DNA of 64,000 nt from the NCBI GenBank assembly GCA_945859605.1, contig OX243822.1, positions 25,143,185 through 25,207,184 on the forward strand, written 5' to 3'. The stretch comes from Lumbricus rubellus (lineage: Eukaryota; Annelida; Clitellata; Crassiclitellata; Lumbricidae). Shown one piece after another: positions 12,610 to 23,045 of this stretch. The notes beneath the pieces were generated by a model that was given only the letters and a program-made list of their open reading frames with translations, was not told the origin of the DNA and did no database searches. Both the position numbers and the translations under genes were made by a program. Within the stretch, counting starts at the first letter, position 1; every line of letters starts with the position of its first letter.

Positions 12610-12890
12610 CAATGCTCACTTACTTACTTCCATACTTTCTTACTTACATACTTAAGCTAGCTGGAAGAAAAGACGTGGTCTCAGTACCGATTTCTCGTAC
12701 CCCTATAGATAAATCTAAGCCTTGTTTTTCTGTGGTTGGCTTGGTGGTATAGAATCGCCTCTTGAGCTGCGACTGTTCCCAACTACAGCGTCTCTCTGAC
12801 ACATCGTATAGACACTTAAAACTGTTGCTTTTTGCCATCCTGGAGTTGGGAGCACCTTTGAGTTGTTTCCCTGAAGAGGAGCAACATAAA
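12610..12890 (+). pseudogene. LINE reverse-transcriptase C-terminal remnant (copy 2)
   Basis: This is a duplicate of 9140-9480. It encodes, across frame breaks, the terminal WN-LP and FK--LK regions of a LINE ORF2. It lacks the 484-bp hAT insertion seen upstream of copy 1. Confidence 0.55.
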
Positions 12891-13754
12891 TACTCGAATG
12901 AATAAAATAAAATTAATATTAATTAATTTTTTGAAACGACGTCATCACGATTGTCTTGCAATTTATTGTGACGTCTTTTGCAAATCAAGCATAGGACTAC
13001 TGATGACGTCTATGCTGTGGTTCATTTATCAAGCATTGTCTGATAGCAGGAGACACCAATGTTACCCGATCGCTAAGATTCGTCAAGTAATCAAGTAAGT
13101 AGGCTAGGTTTATAATTTCTTGATACAAACTGCCAGCCGATCTTTTGTGCGCTGCCCTGGGTCAGGACTCAGGATTATTATTATGTGAGTCGCTGAGAGG
13201 CGTTGTATGAATGTTCGCTAACAATTATTCATTTTCAGCAGGAATACATCAATGGGGAGGCTATTATGATTATCTTAATTAAGCTGAGACATACTTCCAA
13301 GCACTCTATGGTATTTTTTGTATTCATCGTATCTATGAATTTATACAGCGACTCTAAATGTGCACACCACTCCGAGGCACTACCAGTGAGATGGATCCAG
13401 AGAAAACAGTAGTTATAAGACGGCGAAAAGATGTAAGTAAGTAAGTATATTCTTTGTTAATCCAACTGCATATGCGCATTTTTTTGTACCTGAAAATTAT
13501 TTAAGCATCGTAGAGCATTCTTAATTTTTAAAAGCGTAAAGAATTAGTTTCATCAATCCAACTTCCATTTAGGCAAACACTTATTTTGCAGCAATAGAAT
13601 CGTATTAAACATAGGCCCATACATTCAGCATGAAAGAAACTAGAAAGTAACTAATTAGACAGCATTAGGCCTGAAATTCGTATTGGCTGAACAATTAAAT
13701 TAAAGTGCTGATAAAAACAAAGAGAGCGATTAATTATTGCTTGTGTCTATCATT

Positions 13755-13853
13755 GCGCGGTTATGAACGTGCGCGGTTTTTATATGCGCGATTTTTTGCG
13801 CGCGGTTTTGTGTGCGCGGTTTTGCGCGCACGGTTTTGTGTGCGCGGTTTTGA
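13755..13853. repeat. GTGCGCGGTTTT minisatellite
   Basis: Roughly seven imperfect copies of a 13-15-bp GC-rich unit (GTGCGCGGTTTT) sit in an AT-rich background. It looks like one arm of a foldback-type element, but I find no inverted partner nearby. The rest of 13441-14132, downstream of gene B, holds nothing I recognise. Confidence 0.7.
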
Positions 13854-14132
13854 ACGGATACCGTCAGGGAGAAGACTGCTCTGGTTGAACTTCTCAGGAC
13901 GCGCTTATTTTCCAGTAGTATACTCCGTGATAGAATCAGTCTGGCAAGATCAACAGGGTGGATCAATCTTGGCTTGGCATAGAGCTTTGAAAGGGAGGGT
14001 AATGCCAAATGCAGCTTGTTATGCAGACAAGAATATTAGAGTTCAAGTGAGGTCCTTTTTATTTAAATACTTCAAGAGAGACGCCAAGCTCATAAAATCT
14101 TAAATTAAAATGACAGATTATACTGTCGCAAT

Positions 14133-14452
14133 TTACTGCAATTGTTCATAGGCAATCAATGGTTCGTAATTTCTCCCATGGTCTAATTCTTCGGATTCGC
14201 TGTCATCCTGAATTATTCGACCAGTCATATAGTTCGCAATAATTGCTGGTCGTGGTTCCAAGTACATTACTCAGATCCTTCTTGACCTCTTCAGAATCGT
14301 CTTTGATGTTGATAGAATGCGTTGAACCAGTGTTTTTGTTTACTCTGGTTTCCTGCTGCTCGTTCGTGTGATTGGCTTCCTCTCCGTCTGCTTCAAGATC
14401 TGACGTTTTAGCTTTGACAGCGTTTGGCTGATTTTCTTCTCCTTTGCTTTTT
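14133..14452 (-). CDS. Gene B cytoplasmic-tail exon (frameshifted)
   Basis: The acceptor CATTCAG at 14455-14453 is followed by a phase-2 codon completion and KSKGEENQ. The frame runs to ...SNYCELYDWSNNSG and a stop at 14203. The homologous C-terminus continues in another frame as SEELDHGRNYEPLIAYEQLQ with its own stop at 14133. In genes D and E these two parts lie in one frame, so a 1-nt indel just after YCEL is inferred. In the intact reading the tail has YCEL, YEPL and YEQL motifs. The first YEEL-type tyrosine of gene E is missing (SESEEL). Expression is unknown. Confidence 0.6.
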
Positions 14453-15502
14453 CTGAATGAAAAGCATGATTTCTGTTGTGCAATTTTATAGTTATCAATC
14501 ATTATTAATTACAACAACAGTTACATCAATTGTTGCTTATTTAGTTTCGCGAGTTTAAGGTCGCATCTATAGGCAGAAAATAATGCTGAAGGACAAAGTT
14601 GGTCCAAAGAAGCGAACAAGAAAATTCAACTATGAAATCATTTAAAATTTAATCTGAAATTCTTAAAAAATTATTTATTTAGGCCTATTTGTTGTAATCA
14701 TTACTGTCATCTATTAGGTCATTGCAGCATTGCTGTTGTAGCATAAGTTCTATTGATTCATGTCCAAATCGTTCATTTTTCCTTAGTATTTATCGAAATT
14801 AGTAAGTAAATATATTCTTTATTTAGGCTATCTAACTGCATAATCGCATTTTGTTTACATGTAGCCTAGCCTACATGAATTTAAACATCATAAAACATTC
14901 TTGTCAAAACGTTTTCTCATTATGTTGTTCGCCCGGGGGACAATTCGGCCATGCTGTCTGTGACGCATTGGATTTTGAAAGAGGGGAACGCCTTCAGTAT
15001 ATGGACCTACATGATCCGCGAAGGAAACAGTGAAAAGGTTCCTGTCGGCTTTCTGCACAGCTGTTCCAATATTGGCTTATTGTCCGGAAGGCAGTAAAGT
15101 CCAATTAGATGGTCAATTGTGAGGAAGAATTTCTTTTAATTTCTATATGGCGTTGATGAAATTTATGTGTCTTAGGCCCGAGCCTGGACAGTGCTGGCAA
15201 TAGGCCTAAAGCAAGCGATTGTTGAAACTGAGTAGGCCTATATTTAGTTACGCGGTTTCGATCACGCAGAAAAGCCACCGTCCAGTTGTAGACGCAGTTC
15301 GTCTCTTTGTCAGTTTGATCATTAAATGACAAATTTTGTCCATTTTTATATTTAGCTACTTATGAATTTATTTGTCCGTTTACCTATCTTTTAAACTACT
15401 AATCTATTCAGACTTTTCGTGCATTTCAGGATTGATTAAGTAGTTGATTTATTTCTTATAATTCCACATGGGCATAAAAATATTGAAAATATAGGCTATT
15501 AC

Positions 15503-15590
15503 CTTTCAAAAAGGATGAATGAGACTATGGTAACGATTGTAAATAAGACAATCAGCACGACAACACATACGATGGCGACTATAATTCTGT
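15503..15590 (-). CDS. Gene B transmembrane exon
   Basis: This 88-nt exon has acceptor CTATTACAG and donor GTAATA, phase 1 to phase 2. It has 28 codons with hydrophobic core VAIVCVVVLIVLFTIVTIVS, ending FILFE plus a split Arg codon. Length and phases match the gene C TM exon. Confidence 0.65.
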
Positions 15591-15921
15591 CTGTAATAGT
15601 TTCTGAAAAGAATTTAGATAAAAACATGTAAAATTCCTTGCATTGATCTCTTTAAAATATTGAGATACCAATAATAATTATCACCATACTCAGGTTAATT
15701 TTAGGTGTAGGCTAAAATTGAATAACGTAAGACCAGTGAAACATATCCTGACATAGGCTATAGGATTTATATAGCGCCGTTTGTGACAATTACAGCATTA
15801 TGGTAAATAGTTTTTGCATAAGAGTCTGGTGGATAAATTGAGAGATATCGGTGGTGGGAGGGAGATCACGATGGTGAGCTTTAGGTTTTAGTGGTTGGGT
15901 GAAGAGGGGTTGGGGTGGGAG

Positions 15922-16089
15922 CAGTGGTGTAGTCCTAAAATATGAAGTGGGGGAACGCTCAAAATGAAGTGGGGGAACGCTCTTTATAATAATATTAGTA
16001 GTGGTAGTATTAGTATTAATATTCCATTATCCCTGGAAAAAAGTGGGGGGACGGCGTCCCCCCGCGTCCCCCCCCCCACTACACCCCTG
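15922..16089. mobile_element. Short hAT-like MITE, 8-bp TSD
   Basis: This 168-bp element starts CAGTGGTGTAGTCC and ends, reverse-complemented, CAGGGGTGTAGTGGGG. GGTGGGAG is duplicated at 15914-15921 and 16090-16097. It includes a direct repeat of ATGAAGTGGGGGAACGCTC. It lies in the intron between the gene B stalk and TM exons. Confidence 0.85.
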
Positions 16090-17071
16090 GGTGGGAGCTA
16101 GCATTAGTCAATGTAAGAAATGAATGTAGTCGTGGCTTGTGGGGAAAGAGGCGTTCGGTGTTGACTAGGCTATAATTAGTTAGTTCAGAGACTATTGGGT
16201 AGAATTTTTCTAGGAAACCCGAGCGTTTGGCTCTTTTTAACATTATTTCTATCTTTTTCAGCGACTATATGGGTGGTTAGACTCCCCAATGACGGGAAGG
16301 CACGTAATAGTTTAACAATGGTAGCCTAATGCTTATCTTTGGATACGTGTATTTCATGAGTAGATGAGGAAGAAAAGTCACGTGATGGGTTTGAGCTTTC
16401 TGATTGCATATAGATAGAGAGAACGTTGGTGCGGCGTGGTTCATGTGGTCTGAAAGTTTGAGATAATCTTGAATATTGAGAGAATTAACTATATGACAAT
16501 GCTAGGTTTGTGAAAAGAGAGAAGTTGGTGACGATGGCGGAAGATGAGTCTGCTTAGAATTGGAAACCATCTAAGGTGAGGCTGCTATAGAGCAGAAACT
16601 CAGCTTCAGAATAAAAGTAGTTGAGGTGAGTTGTAGACATGTGGTAGACCTATGAATTTAACAGGATCCATTGGGAAGGTAAGACTTAGTGCCACTAGCA
16701 AAGTTGAATATAAGATTCAATCGCATATACGTAGCTTCGAAAAAATGAATTGGAAAGCAGCTGTATTAGGGAAAAGGTCTGTGGTCCACAACATAAACAA
16801 AAGGAAAAATGTTTATTCCATGAATGGTAATCCATAGTTGGAGAAAACATTGGTCTGGAGTAAACTGTATGAGGGAACGTTTTTTCTGCGAGAGAGATAG
16901 CCTACTCATTTGGTGGCATAACTAGGAACTTGAGCGACTTGTGTGTAAAATTTTAGTCTGGCATCCTTAGAACAGTGACTTAGCAATTGTGTGCCTTCGT
17001 TCTTTCCACAAAACACAACTGCTGGTATGCGATATAAGGCTCTAATTATATTTTAAAGAAAAAAGACTTGC

Positions 17072-17176
17072 GTGCATTGGCCACAGCTGCTGATTCTGGT
17101 TCTGAATGGCTCTGGTCATCTGATTTCTCATTGGAGTAAAGATTCGTGAATGCTCCATCGGTGAATGCGAAGCAGT
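17072..17176 (-). CDS. Gene B stalk exon (GC donor)
   Basis: This 105-nt exon has acceptor TTTTCAG, phase 1-1, with 34 codons including FTNLYSNEKSDDQSHSEPES and AAVANA. The donor reads GCAAGTC where the homologous gene E exon has GTAAGTC at the same place after a similar AAT-CAC context. This points to a genuine GC-AG intron or a donor mutation. Confidence 0.55.
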
Positions 17177-17559
17177 CTGAAAATACGGATCTCGTAATTT
17201 TACTACACGTGTAGTTCGCAGAGTTTAATCATCATCTCGACGTTTTAAGTTTTTGACTAATATTTATTTTGAAACCAGATAAAGATGAAGGCAAAGTTAT
17301 TGTTTATTGCAGCATCTGTTGTTTGTTTTGCACAGCGGTCCATTACGTAGGCCCTACATTATAAGACAATATTAAAACATTATTTTATTTTGCCATAGGC
17401 TATTATATATTTTTTTAAAGAATCATATTATTTGCTAGCTAAAATTTGTTAACTACTGTTGTTCACTGTTTAGTTATGAACAGAATATAATTGGAATGTC
17501 ATAAAATGTACGTATGCATGTATGTATGTACTATGCTCACTTGTTACACACGTCCTGTC

Positions 17560-17720
17560 AAGATTACTACTCAGAAGCGCTCCCGACTACATCGCAGACA
17601 CTGAATCGGAGTTTAACGCCGAAGCGCTGAGCAGTCGCGAGTCTTGGAACTTGCCCAAGGCCCTACGAGGCGGCTTGAGGTAGATTCGTGAGGTGGATAC
17701 CCTACACATTTTGTCGATTT
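17560..17720. repeat. Dispersed repeat, also at 29760-29990
   Basis: This shares AGCGCTCCCG, ACACTG, GAGTTT-A-GCCGAAGCGC and GGCCCT-ACG-GGCGACTTGAGGT-type blocks with the sequence just upstream of gene C. It is probably a SINE or LINE tail. No ends were identified. Confidence 0.5.
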
Positions 17721-17893
17721 CCATCCCTCACCTTAAGCACCCGTGTTATAATCCAAGGACTTAGTTGTAGCTGATAATTTGATATGTACATGTAAGTATG
17801 TAATGTATGTATGTATGAATATTTGTTTGCTAATTAGTTTATTTGTTTGTTTGCAAGAATGGATGCATGCACGTTTAATTTTTTCTTACGTAC

Positions 17894-17984
17894 CACTAGA
17901 TACTTTCCCTCCGTAGAAGATGAAAATAGCAATCACCTTTAGGACTAACCAGTAGCGACATCTGAGAGACAATTCCCTTATCAT
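17894..17984 (-). CDS. Gene B signal-peptide exon
   Basis: The ATG at 17984 opens 30 codons plus one base to a phase-1 donor GTACGT. The protein begins MIRELSLR, followed by CRYWLVLKVIAIFIFYGG and KVSSG. Its 5' context (TTGCTATCTGTT-TCAG) is shared with gene C, which supports a common start. A stronger donor GTAAGA lies 4 nt downstream but would give phase 2 and not fit the stalk exon. Confidence 0.6.
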
Positions 17985-18782
17985 CTCTGAGAACAGATAG
18001 CAACTATGTACGTGCAAAAGTAAAATATATAATCGGTCTAAAATAATAGCCTACAAGGCCCTAAATAATGTATCCCATACTCAGTGAATCCATCATGCTT
18101 CGCATTGCGTCTTGCGTGTGACATAACTGGACTTTTAAAGAGGGCATTTCAGTAAATTCGAAATTATCAATAAATTTTAGTTTAAAAAAACTTCAAGATG
18201 TGCGAAAATATTAAGTTCAAATCAAAGAAAATTAAGACAATAACCCGATTATACGAAAGAGTATTTCTTCATCATGATAATTGGATCAGTTCAATGTTGT
18301 CAAAGCGTTAATAGATTCAGTCTTTAATTCCAGTTTGAGTTAGGTCTACTCAATGTAATCCGATTTTAAAGGTGTTCCCGTACCGCTATTATATTCCAGT
18401 GCTCTCTAATCGAAATTCTAACTTGAAAAGAAATAGACACTTACTACAATCGGAACGAAATTAGTCGTTCATGAAATTATCAGCCAACTCTAAAAATTTC
18501 CTTCGCATACCGAAAAGCAACATATTATTGATTACGAATAGGCCTAAGCTTTAATCGACTTTGTTCAACTCTTTAAAAATCTAAAAGAATTTTATAGGAA
18601 GCTTTCCAACCTATACGATTTTCAATTTATGCTATGTAGTCAAATGCGTTCATAAAAAAATTATTAGATACAGCACATGACATATTATTCACGATTCAGA
18701 AATGAGTGTCAAAAATCTTCACACCGTGTCTTCCTCGTTTCAATGCAGGCTCCAATACAATGAACGCCTCAGCCTCTCGTGA
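17985..18782. other. 5' flank of gene B, nothing recognised
   Basis: AT-rich and without an exon, RNA gene or repeat that I can support. Confidence 0.3.
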
Positions 18783-19369
18783 CGGATCAGGACGTTTGGG
18801 CGCCGCCGTTTGGGCGCCGGCCGTTTGGGCGCCGCCGTTTCGGCGCCGGCCCTTTGGGCGCGACGCCGTTTGGGCGCCGGACGTTGCGGCGCGAAAGAAG
18901 AACATTGACGTTTGTAGATATAATTACATACGAAAGAGCCTCCTTCGCTTCTACAGCATTACCTTTTCGAGCATTACGTCGACCGTTGAACATTTGAAAC
19001 TAATTACTGTATCTCTATAACGCTTTTAATAACCATAATCTTTTAAAACATTGGGTTTGTGAACATTAAATCGAACATTGAACTTCTGAAAGTAATTCAG
19101 TTCTTTGTGGAATGCTTTTATTTAACATCAAATCATTCCCTTGGGTAACATGATGTGTTAACATTAAATTTAACAATGCACATTACAAAACATAGCTGAA
19201 TTAAAAATTCCTGGACAAATAAAGAGTTTTAAGTGCTATTTCATTACATAACTTCTTCCGCGCCGAAACGTACGGCGCCCAAACGGCGTCGCGCCCAAAC
19301 AGCCGGCGCCGAAACGGCGGCGCCCAAACGGCCGGCGCCCAAACGGCGGCGCCCAAACGTCACGTACCG
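18783..19369. mobile_element. Foldback (TU-like) element 1, 9-bp TSD
   Basis: This 587-bp element has GC-rich inverted-repeat arms (about 18790-18890 and 19258-19365), each an array of GTTTGGGCGCCG-type units. The centre is an unrelated AT-rich spacer. The ends begin CGGATCAGGACGTTTGGG and, reverse-complemented, CGGTACGTGACGTTTGGG. The 9-bp duplication CTCTCGTGA lies at 18774-18782 and 19370-19378. The Arg/Ala/Pro-rich ORFs on both strands are translations of the arms. Confidence 0.85.
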
Positions 19370-20917
19370 CTCTCGTGATCCTCTTTCGTTTTCTGATGTC
19401 AGAAAGCACAATCCAGGAAGTAAGTAAACGAGTCCCTAAAAACAACATCTGCCCCAGTTACATACGCAACAAGAATTTAAAAACAAAACCTTTTTGTACG
19501 AGAATTTGCAACAAATAGGCCTAGTCTTCTTACAAACGAAGAACGGTCAAGATTACCCTTTATTTAATAAATTAAGTTTTATGTCAATCTTCTGTTCAAA
19601 TATCATGAAAGTGCATTAACTGAGTAATATATCACGCATGTATTTTGAGGCTTGATACAACATATATACAATGTATGTTCAGAGGACTCATATGCGTTCA
19701 GAGGACTCAGCGCTGCTTGCAATAATTTTTATACATGAGAGTTATAACGCTTAGGTCGCTTAGCAACAATACTGGCAGCCAAATTGTCGTGTGAATGTGG
19801 TTGGGTGATTTGGATAATGTGGGAAATAGCGAGTCAACCAGTAGTGACAAATACTATTGTAGGCTACATGTAGCCTATTGCTAATTTGCTCAGAAAACCC
19901 GTTTATTAAATCAATGTTTGCTACTAAACCTCATCAGTGTCCAAATGTTGATTGACTGATTTATTGAAATTTTATTTATGCATGGGCAATATTGAAAGGA
20001 ATTTCCATTTGACAATGACAATTTCTCCTATATGAAATTGTTCTACATAGGCCCAATATAATTACTTTGATGAGCAAAAGTATCGGCCTTCTGGTTTTCA
20101 CAAATCACAGTGTGACAATGAGTCTATTTGTTTAGGCCTGCTTGTCACTGAGTGTCACTTCCTATAGGCTATTCGACGTTGCATCAGACTATTATTGTGA
20201 CAATAAACTGAGGTTCAATACCAGAAGTAACTATGTGCATGATTGCTCCATAGGCCATCCGATATTACAAATGGTCCGTTACTCTATTAATTTTTTCGTT
20301 TATCCAACCTATTGTACGATAATTACGGTACTTGTTTTGCTGTTCAACTTATTGCTAAATCCAGTGCTTTCCAGAATAGATTCGGCGGCAACAACGTTTC
20401 GTCTGGTCCCCAATTCCTCTTGGTCTGCTTCCATGTTCTGATGGAATATACCACTAGATAGCATATACGACCTGGGAGTCTTTTTCCTATGGGAGTTAAT
20501 AGTTAATTACGACGATTTATATGGCGCAGTAAGTCACGGTTACAAGGGCTCCTTAGAAAGCAGCTACATGGGATAAGCTGTTCAACACTGGGTCAACAGG
20601 TTCCAGACGTCCTCTATTAATTGAACTTGACATAGTTTACCCGTTCCAAAAGTTTCACCAAAAACCCCACTCTTTCACCTCGAGCATTTATCGCACCAAC
20701 AATCAATCAGATGAACGAAAGAAGTCAAACGTATCCAAAAACGCATACAACCTTTGGTAGGACAATGCAACACTTCGCTGGTCCGGGGCTACGTCTTCGG
20801 AGCCTACACAATCTATATCCCTAAAGTGCAAACCAATCGCTAGGCTAGGGCACTTTCCAAGTACTTGTAGCTGTCGTAGACCGGGATGTACTGCATGCTA
20901 ATGCAGTTAATGCTTTG
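19370..20917. other. Intergenic, nothing recognised
   Basis: Between gene B and the tail end of gene C. Near 20505 there is a short ACGACGATTTATATGGCGC segment resembling the ATAGCGCC-type dispersed repeat tails at 9394 and 30680. The 99-codon ORF at 20142 has no recognisable domain. Confidence 0.3.
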
Positions 20918-21065
20918 AAGATGATGATGATGATGACGATGATGATGATGATGATGATGACGATGATGATGATGATGACGATGATGATGATGATGATGAT
21001 GACGGCGATGATGATGATGATGATGATGATGACATGGACGATGACGATGATGATGATGATGATAT
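20918..21065. repeat. (GAT)n microsatellite, probable SINE 3' tail
   Basis: This near-pure (GAT)n tract directly abuts the SINE at 21066-21340. On the minus strand the SINE runs straight into (ATC)n, so the tract is best read as its expanded 3' tail. The Met-rich and Ile-rich ORFs here are artefacts. Confidence 0.8.
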
Positions 21066-21340
21066 CCCTTCTACCTAGCCCGGACGCTGCTAATGGGGAT
21101 AAAGTGTTAGCGACTTCATTTTCAAGGCCTCGGCATATGAGGGTGCTCATGGTGGTGGCCAATCCTCTCCCTCACCGTCTCATTATCCACTGACCGTGGC
21201 AGTGTACTCATCATAGCTGAGTCGGCTAAGGGGTGCTTGTGGAACAGAAATCTCGATACAAATTTCTGCCCCGACCGGGAATTGAACCCCCCGACCTCTT
21301 GGTCGACAGTCCCATTTTCCACAACGGCGCTATATGATAA
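21066..21340 (-). mobile_element. tRNA-derived SINE (family copy 2)
   Basis: On the minus strand it has a tRNA-like head (CAAGAGGTCGGGGGGTTCAA followed by TTCCCGGTCGGGGC, matching a B box) and a body shared with 4742-4962. It ends in the (ATC)n tract at 20918-21065. It lies about 230 bp downstream of the gene C stop codon. Confidence 0.7.
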
Positions 21341-21567
21341 TTGAAGTGATCAAGTCCTCAAGATCCAGATTGTATGGAAAATGTCAAAGCCAGGTCAGAA
21401 TCGGAGGGGCCAAAAATGTCAGTTAGCGAACTTCTAGTGTCTCTGGGTAAAAAGTTAGACTCAAAGTTCTGAATAGCAGCCCGTAATTATTATTATCAGA
21501 CCATAATACAAAGGATTGAACGAGAAGCTACAAGATCAACGCTGTAGATCAGAGGTCATCGTCGTGT

Positions 21568-22117
21568 CTAGTGACAGTAGAGGTCATTCTCCATCACAGT
21601 GCGATTCTCGTCATCGAGTGGTGAATAGGTTGTTGAGACGGTCCCTGCCCTCTGTGTCGATGACTCTTCCGTTGTTTCATTAGCGTATACATCCGCCAAA
21701 GAGTAAATCTGATTCGGAATACAATCGTCCTTGTTGACAAGGTCTTTTCCTCCAACGTGATTCGTTTTTAAGGTGGAAGATTTTTCTGGAGTTTTTAATG
21801 GGTTGCTAACGGCAGTGTAGACATCAGGTCCTGCTAGGTGAGCCTTAATAGCTGCTTTTGTTGTATTCGATGTTACTGGGACGCTTTGTCTTTCATTCCA
21901 GATTAGTTGTTTCTGCTCCACCACGCTGTAGATGGCTGGATCTTCTTCCTCTGTATACGAAAAGTCAGCTTCATCAGCTAGACTGGACAGAGACAGAAGA
22001 TCATTTAGACTGGTTTCATTTATTTCGTTTGCATGAACACCGGTTCTATTTTGGCGAATGTCATCCTGGGTTGTTGGCATTGCAACTGGATGTAGTCTCA
22101 CTTGGGCACGTTTCTTT
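21568..22117 (-). CDS. Gene C cytoplasmic-tail exon (ITIM-like)
   Basis: This 550-nt exon has acceptor CTTTTCAG and completes a split Arg codon from the TM exon. It encodes about 182 residues beginning KKRAQVRLHP and ending ENDLYCH. Tyrosine motifs in order are FSYTEEE, AIYSVV, DVYTAV, QIYSLADVY, TYSPL and DLYCH. Several fit the loose ITIM form xxYxx(V/L), like docking sites for SH2 phosphatases or adaptors. It is unrelated in sequence to the B/D/E tails beyond the basic start. An acidic segment (TEEEDPA) precedes the first ITIM-like motif. Confidence 0.65.
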
Positions 22118-22408
22118 CTGAAAAGTAGATGTAGTTGTTGGGCATAATTATGATAGAGTTTTGTGTGACTTAAATGGCGATAATTATTATGACTAAGCGA
22201 TGTTGGCATTGTATGGCGATGGCGACGTTGATGATAGCAGTTTTTGTTGGTGGTGATTGATTAAGACAGTGGTGCATCGGTGACGCCGAATACATGTTGT
22301 TCAATGTATTATATTCATTTACATGTACAACACTCATAATTTATTTTCGTTGCCTGATTCCGATCCATCATCATCGTCTGCATCGTTATCATAATCATCA
22401 ATGACCTC

Positions 22409-22636
<228 letters not shown>

Positions 22637-22758
22637 TATTATGTTCATTTACAACATTCGTATTTTCACAGCATTAAAATCATTTAATCTGCTCTCCTCT
22701 TATAATATTATCAGCTTTCACTTTTTACCGTTAGTTATACTAATAATACAGGCTGTCA

Positions 22759-22829
22759 ATGCTGCTCAAAACAGAGAAGATTGGAAGACCTGTATCGCCC
22801 AATGTGCACACAGCACGCGGACGGACTAA
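22759..22829 (+). pseudogene. LINE ORF2 C-terminal remnant
   Basis: The frame NAAQNREDWKTCIAQCAHST followed by RTD and a stop resembles the conserved last residues of many LINE ORF2 proteins (pattern A-DR--WR-----C-----). A similar remnant is at 34706-34779. Only the last 23 codons are recognisable. Confidence 0.4.
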
Positions 22830-23045
22830 GGTCTAAGGTAAGGTATACTAATATAAAAGCATTAGTACACTGCCAGTCAGTGTCCATATATACGGCAGAC
22901 CTATATTATAAACTGCAATCAAGAGATGGAAAGTCCTGCCAAGCATCATCCATCAATCCATCTCTTCTTTCCTCCCTATATATTATAGCTCCATTCTTTC
23001 CATCAGAAAGAAGAAGAGAGTGCATGGGCGAGCCTACACCTAGAG

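Larger units (their letters stand above)
6985..13440. repeat. Imperfect tandem segmental duplication (~2.8-kb unit)
   Basis: The segments occur in the same order more than once. One starts with CAGAAATACATCAATG (about 6990, 9840 and 13240). Another contains ATTCATCAACTCGGAAAAAG (about 7720 and 11640). A LINE-remnant segment lies at 9140-9480 and 12610-12890. A segment starting AACATAAATACTCGAATGAA lies at 9483 and 12883. The spacing is about 2.85 kb between the first two copies and 3.4 kb between the next two. The difference is mostly the 1.5-kb hAT element at 10080-11581. No host exon is recognised inside. Confidence 0.75.
14133..17984 (-). other. Receptor gene B locus (tail frameshifted, no lectin exon)
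   Basis: The gene model on the minus strand is signal peptide (17984-17894), stalk (17176-17072), TM (15590-15503) and cytoplasmic tail (14452-14133). Phases agree at every junction (1, 1, 2). Only 717 bp separate the signal and stalk exons, and no SUEL lectin exon lies there, so the predicted ectodomain is just the stalk. The tail is broken by one frame change near 14,225. The gene is either a recent pseudogene, carries a sequencing error, or makes a shortened tail. The stalk exon has an unusual GC donor. Confidence 0.6.

Noticed and set aside
18696..19448. Arg/Ala/Pro-rich ORFs on both strands
   Set aside because: They arise from the GC-rich repeated arms of foldback element 1.
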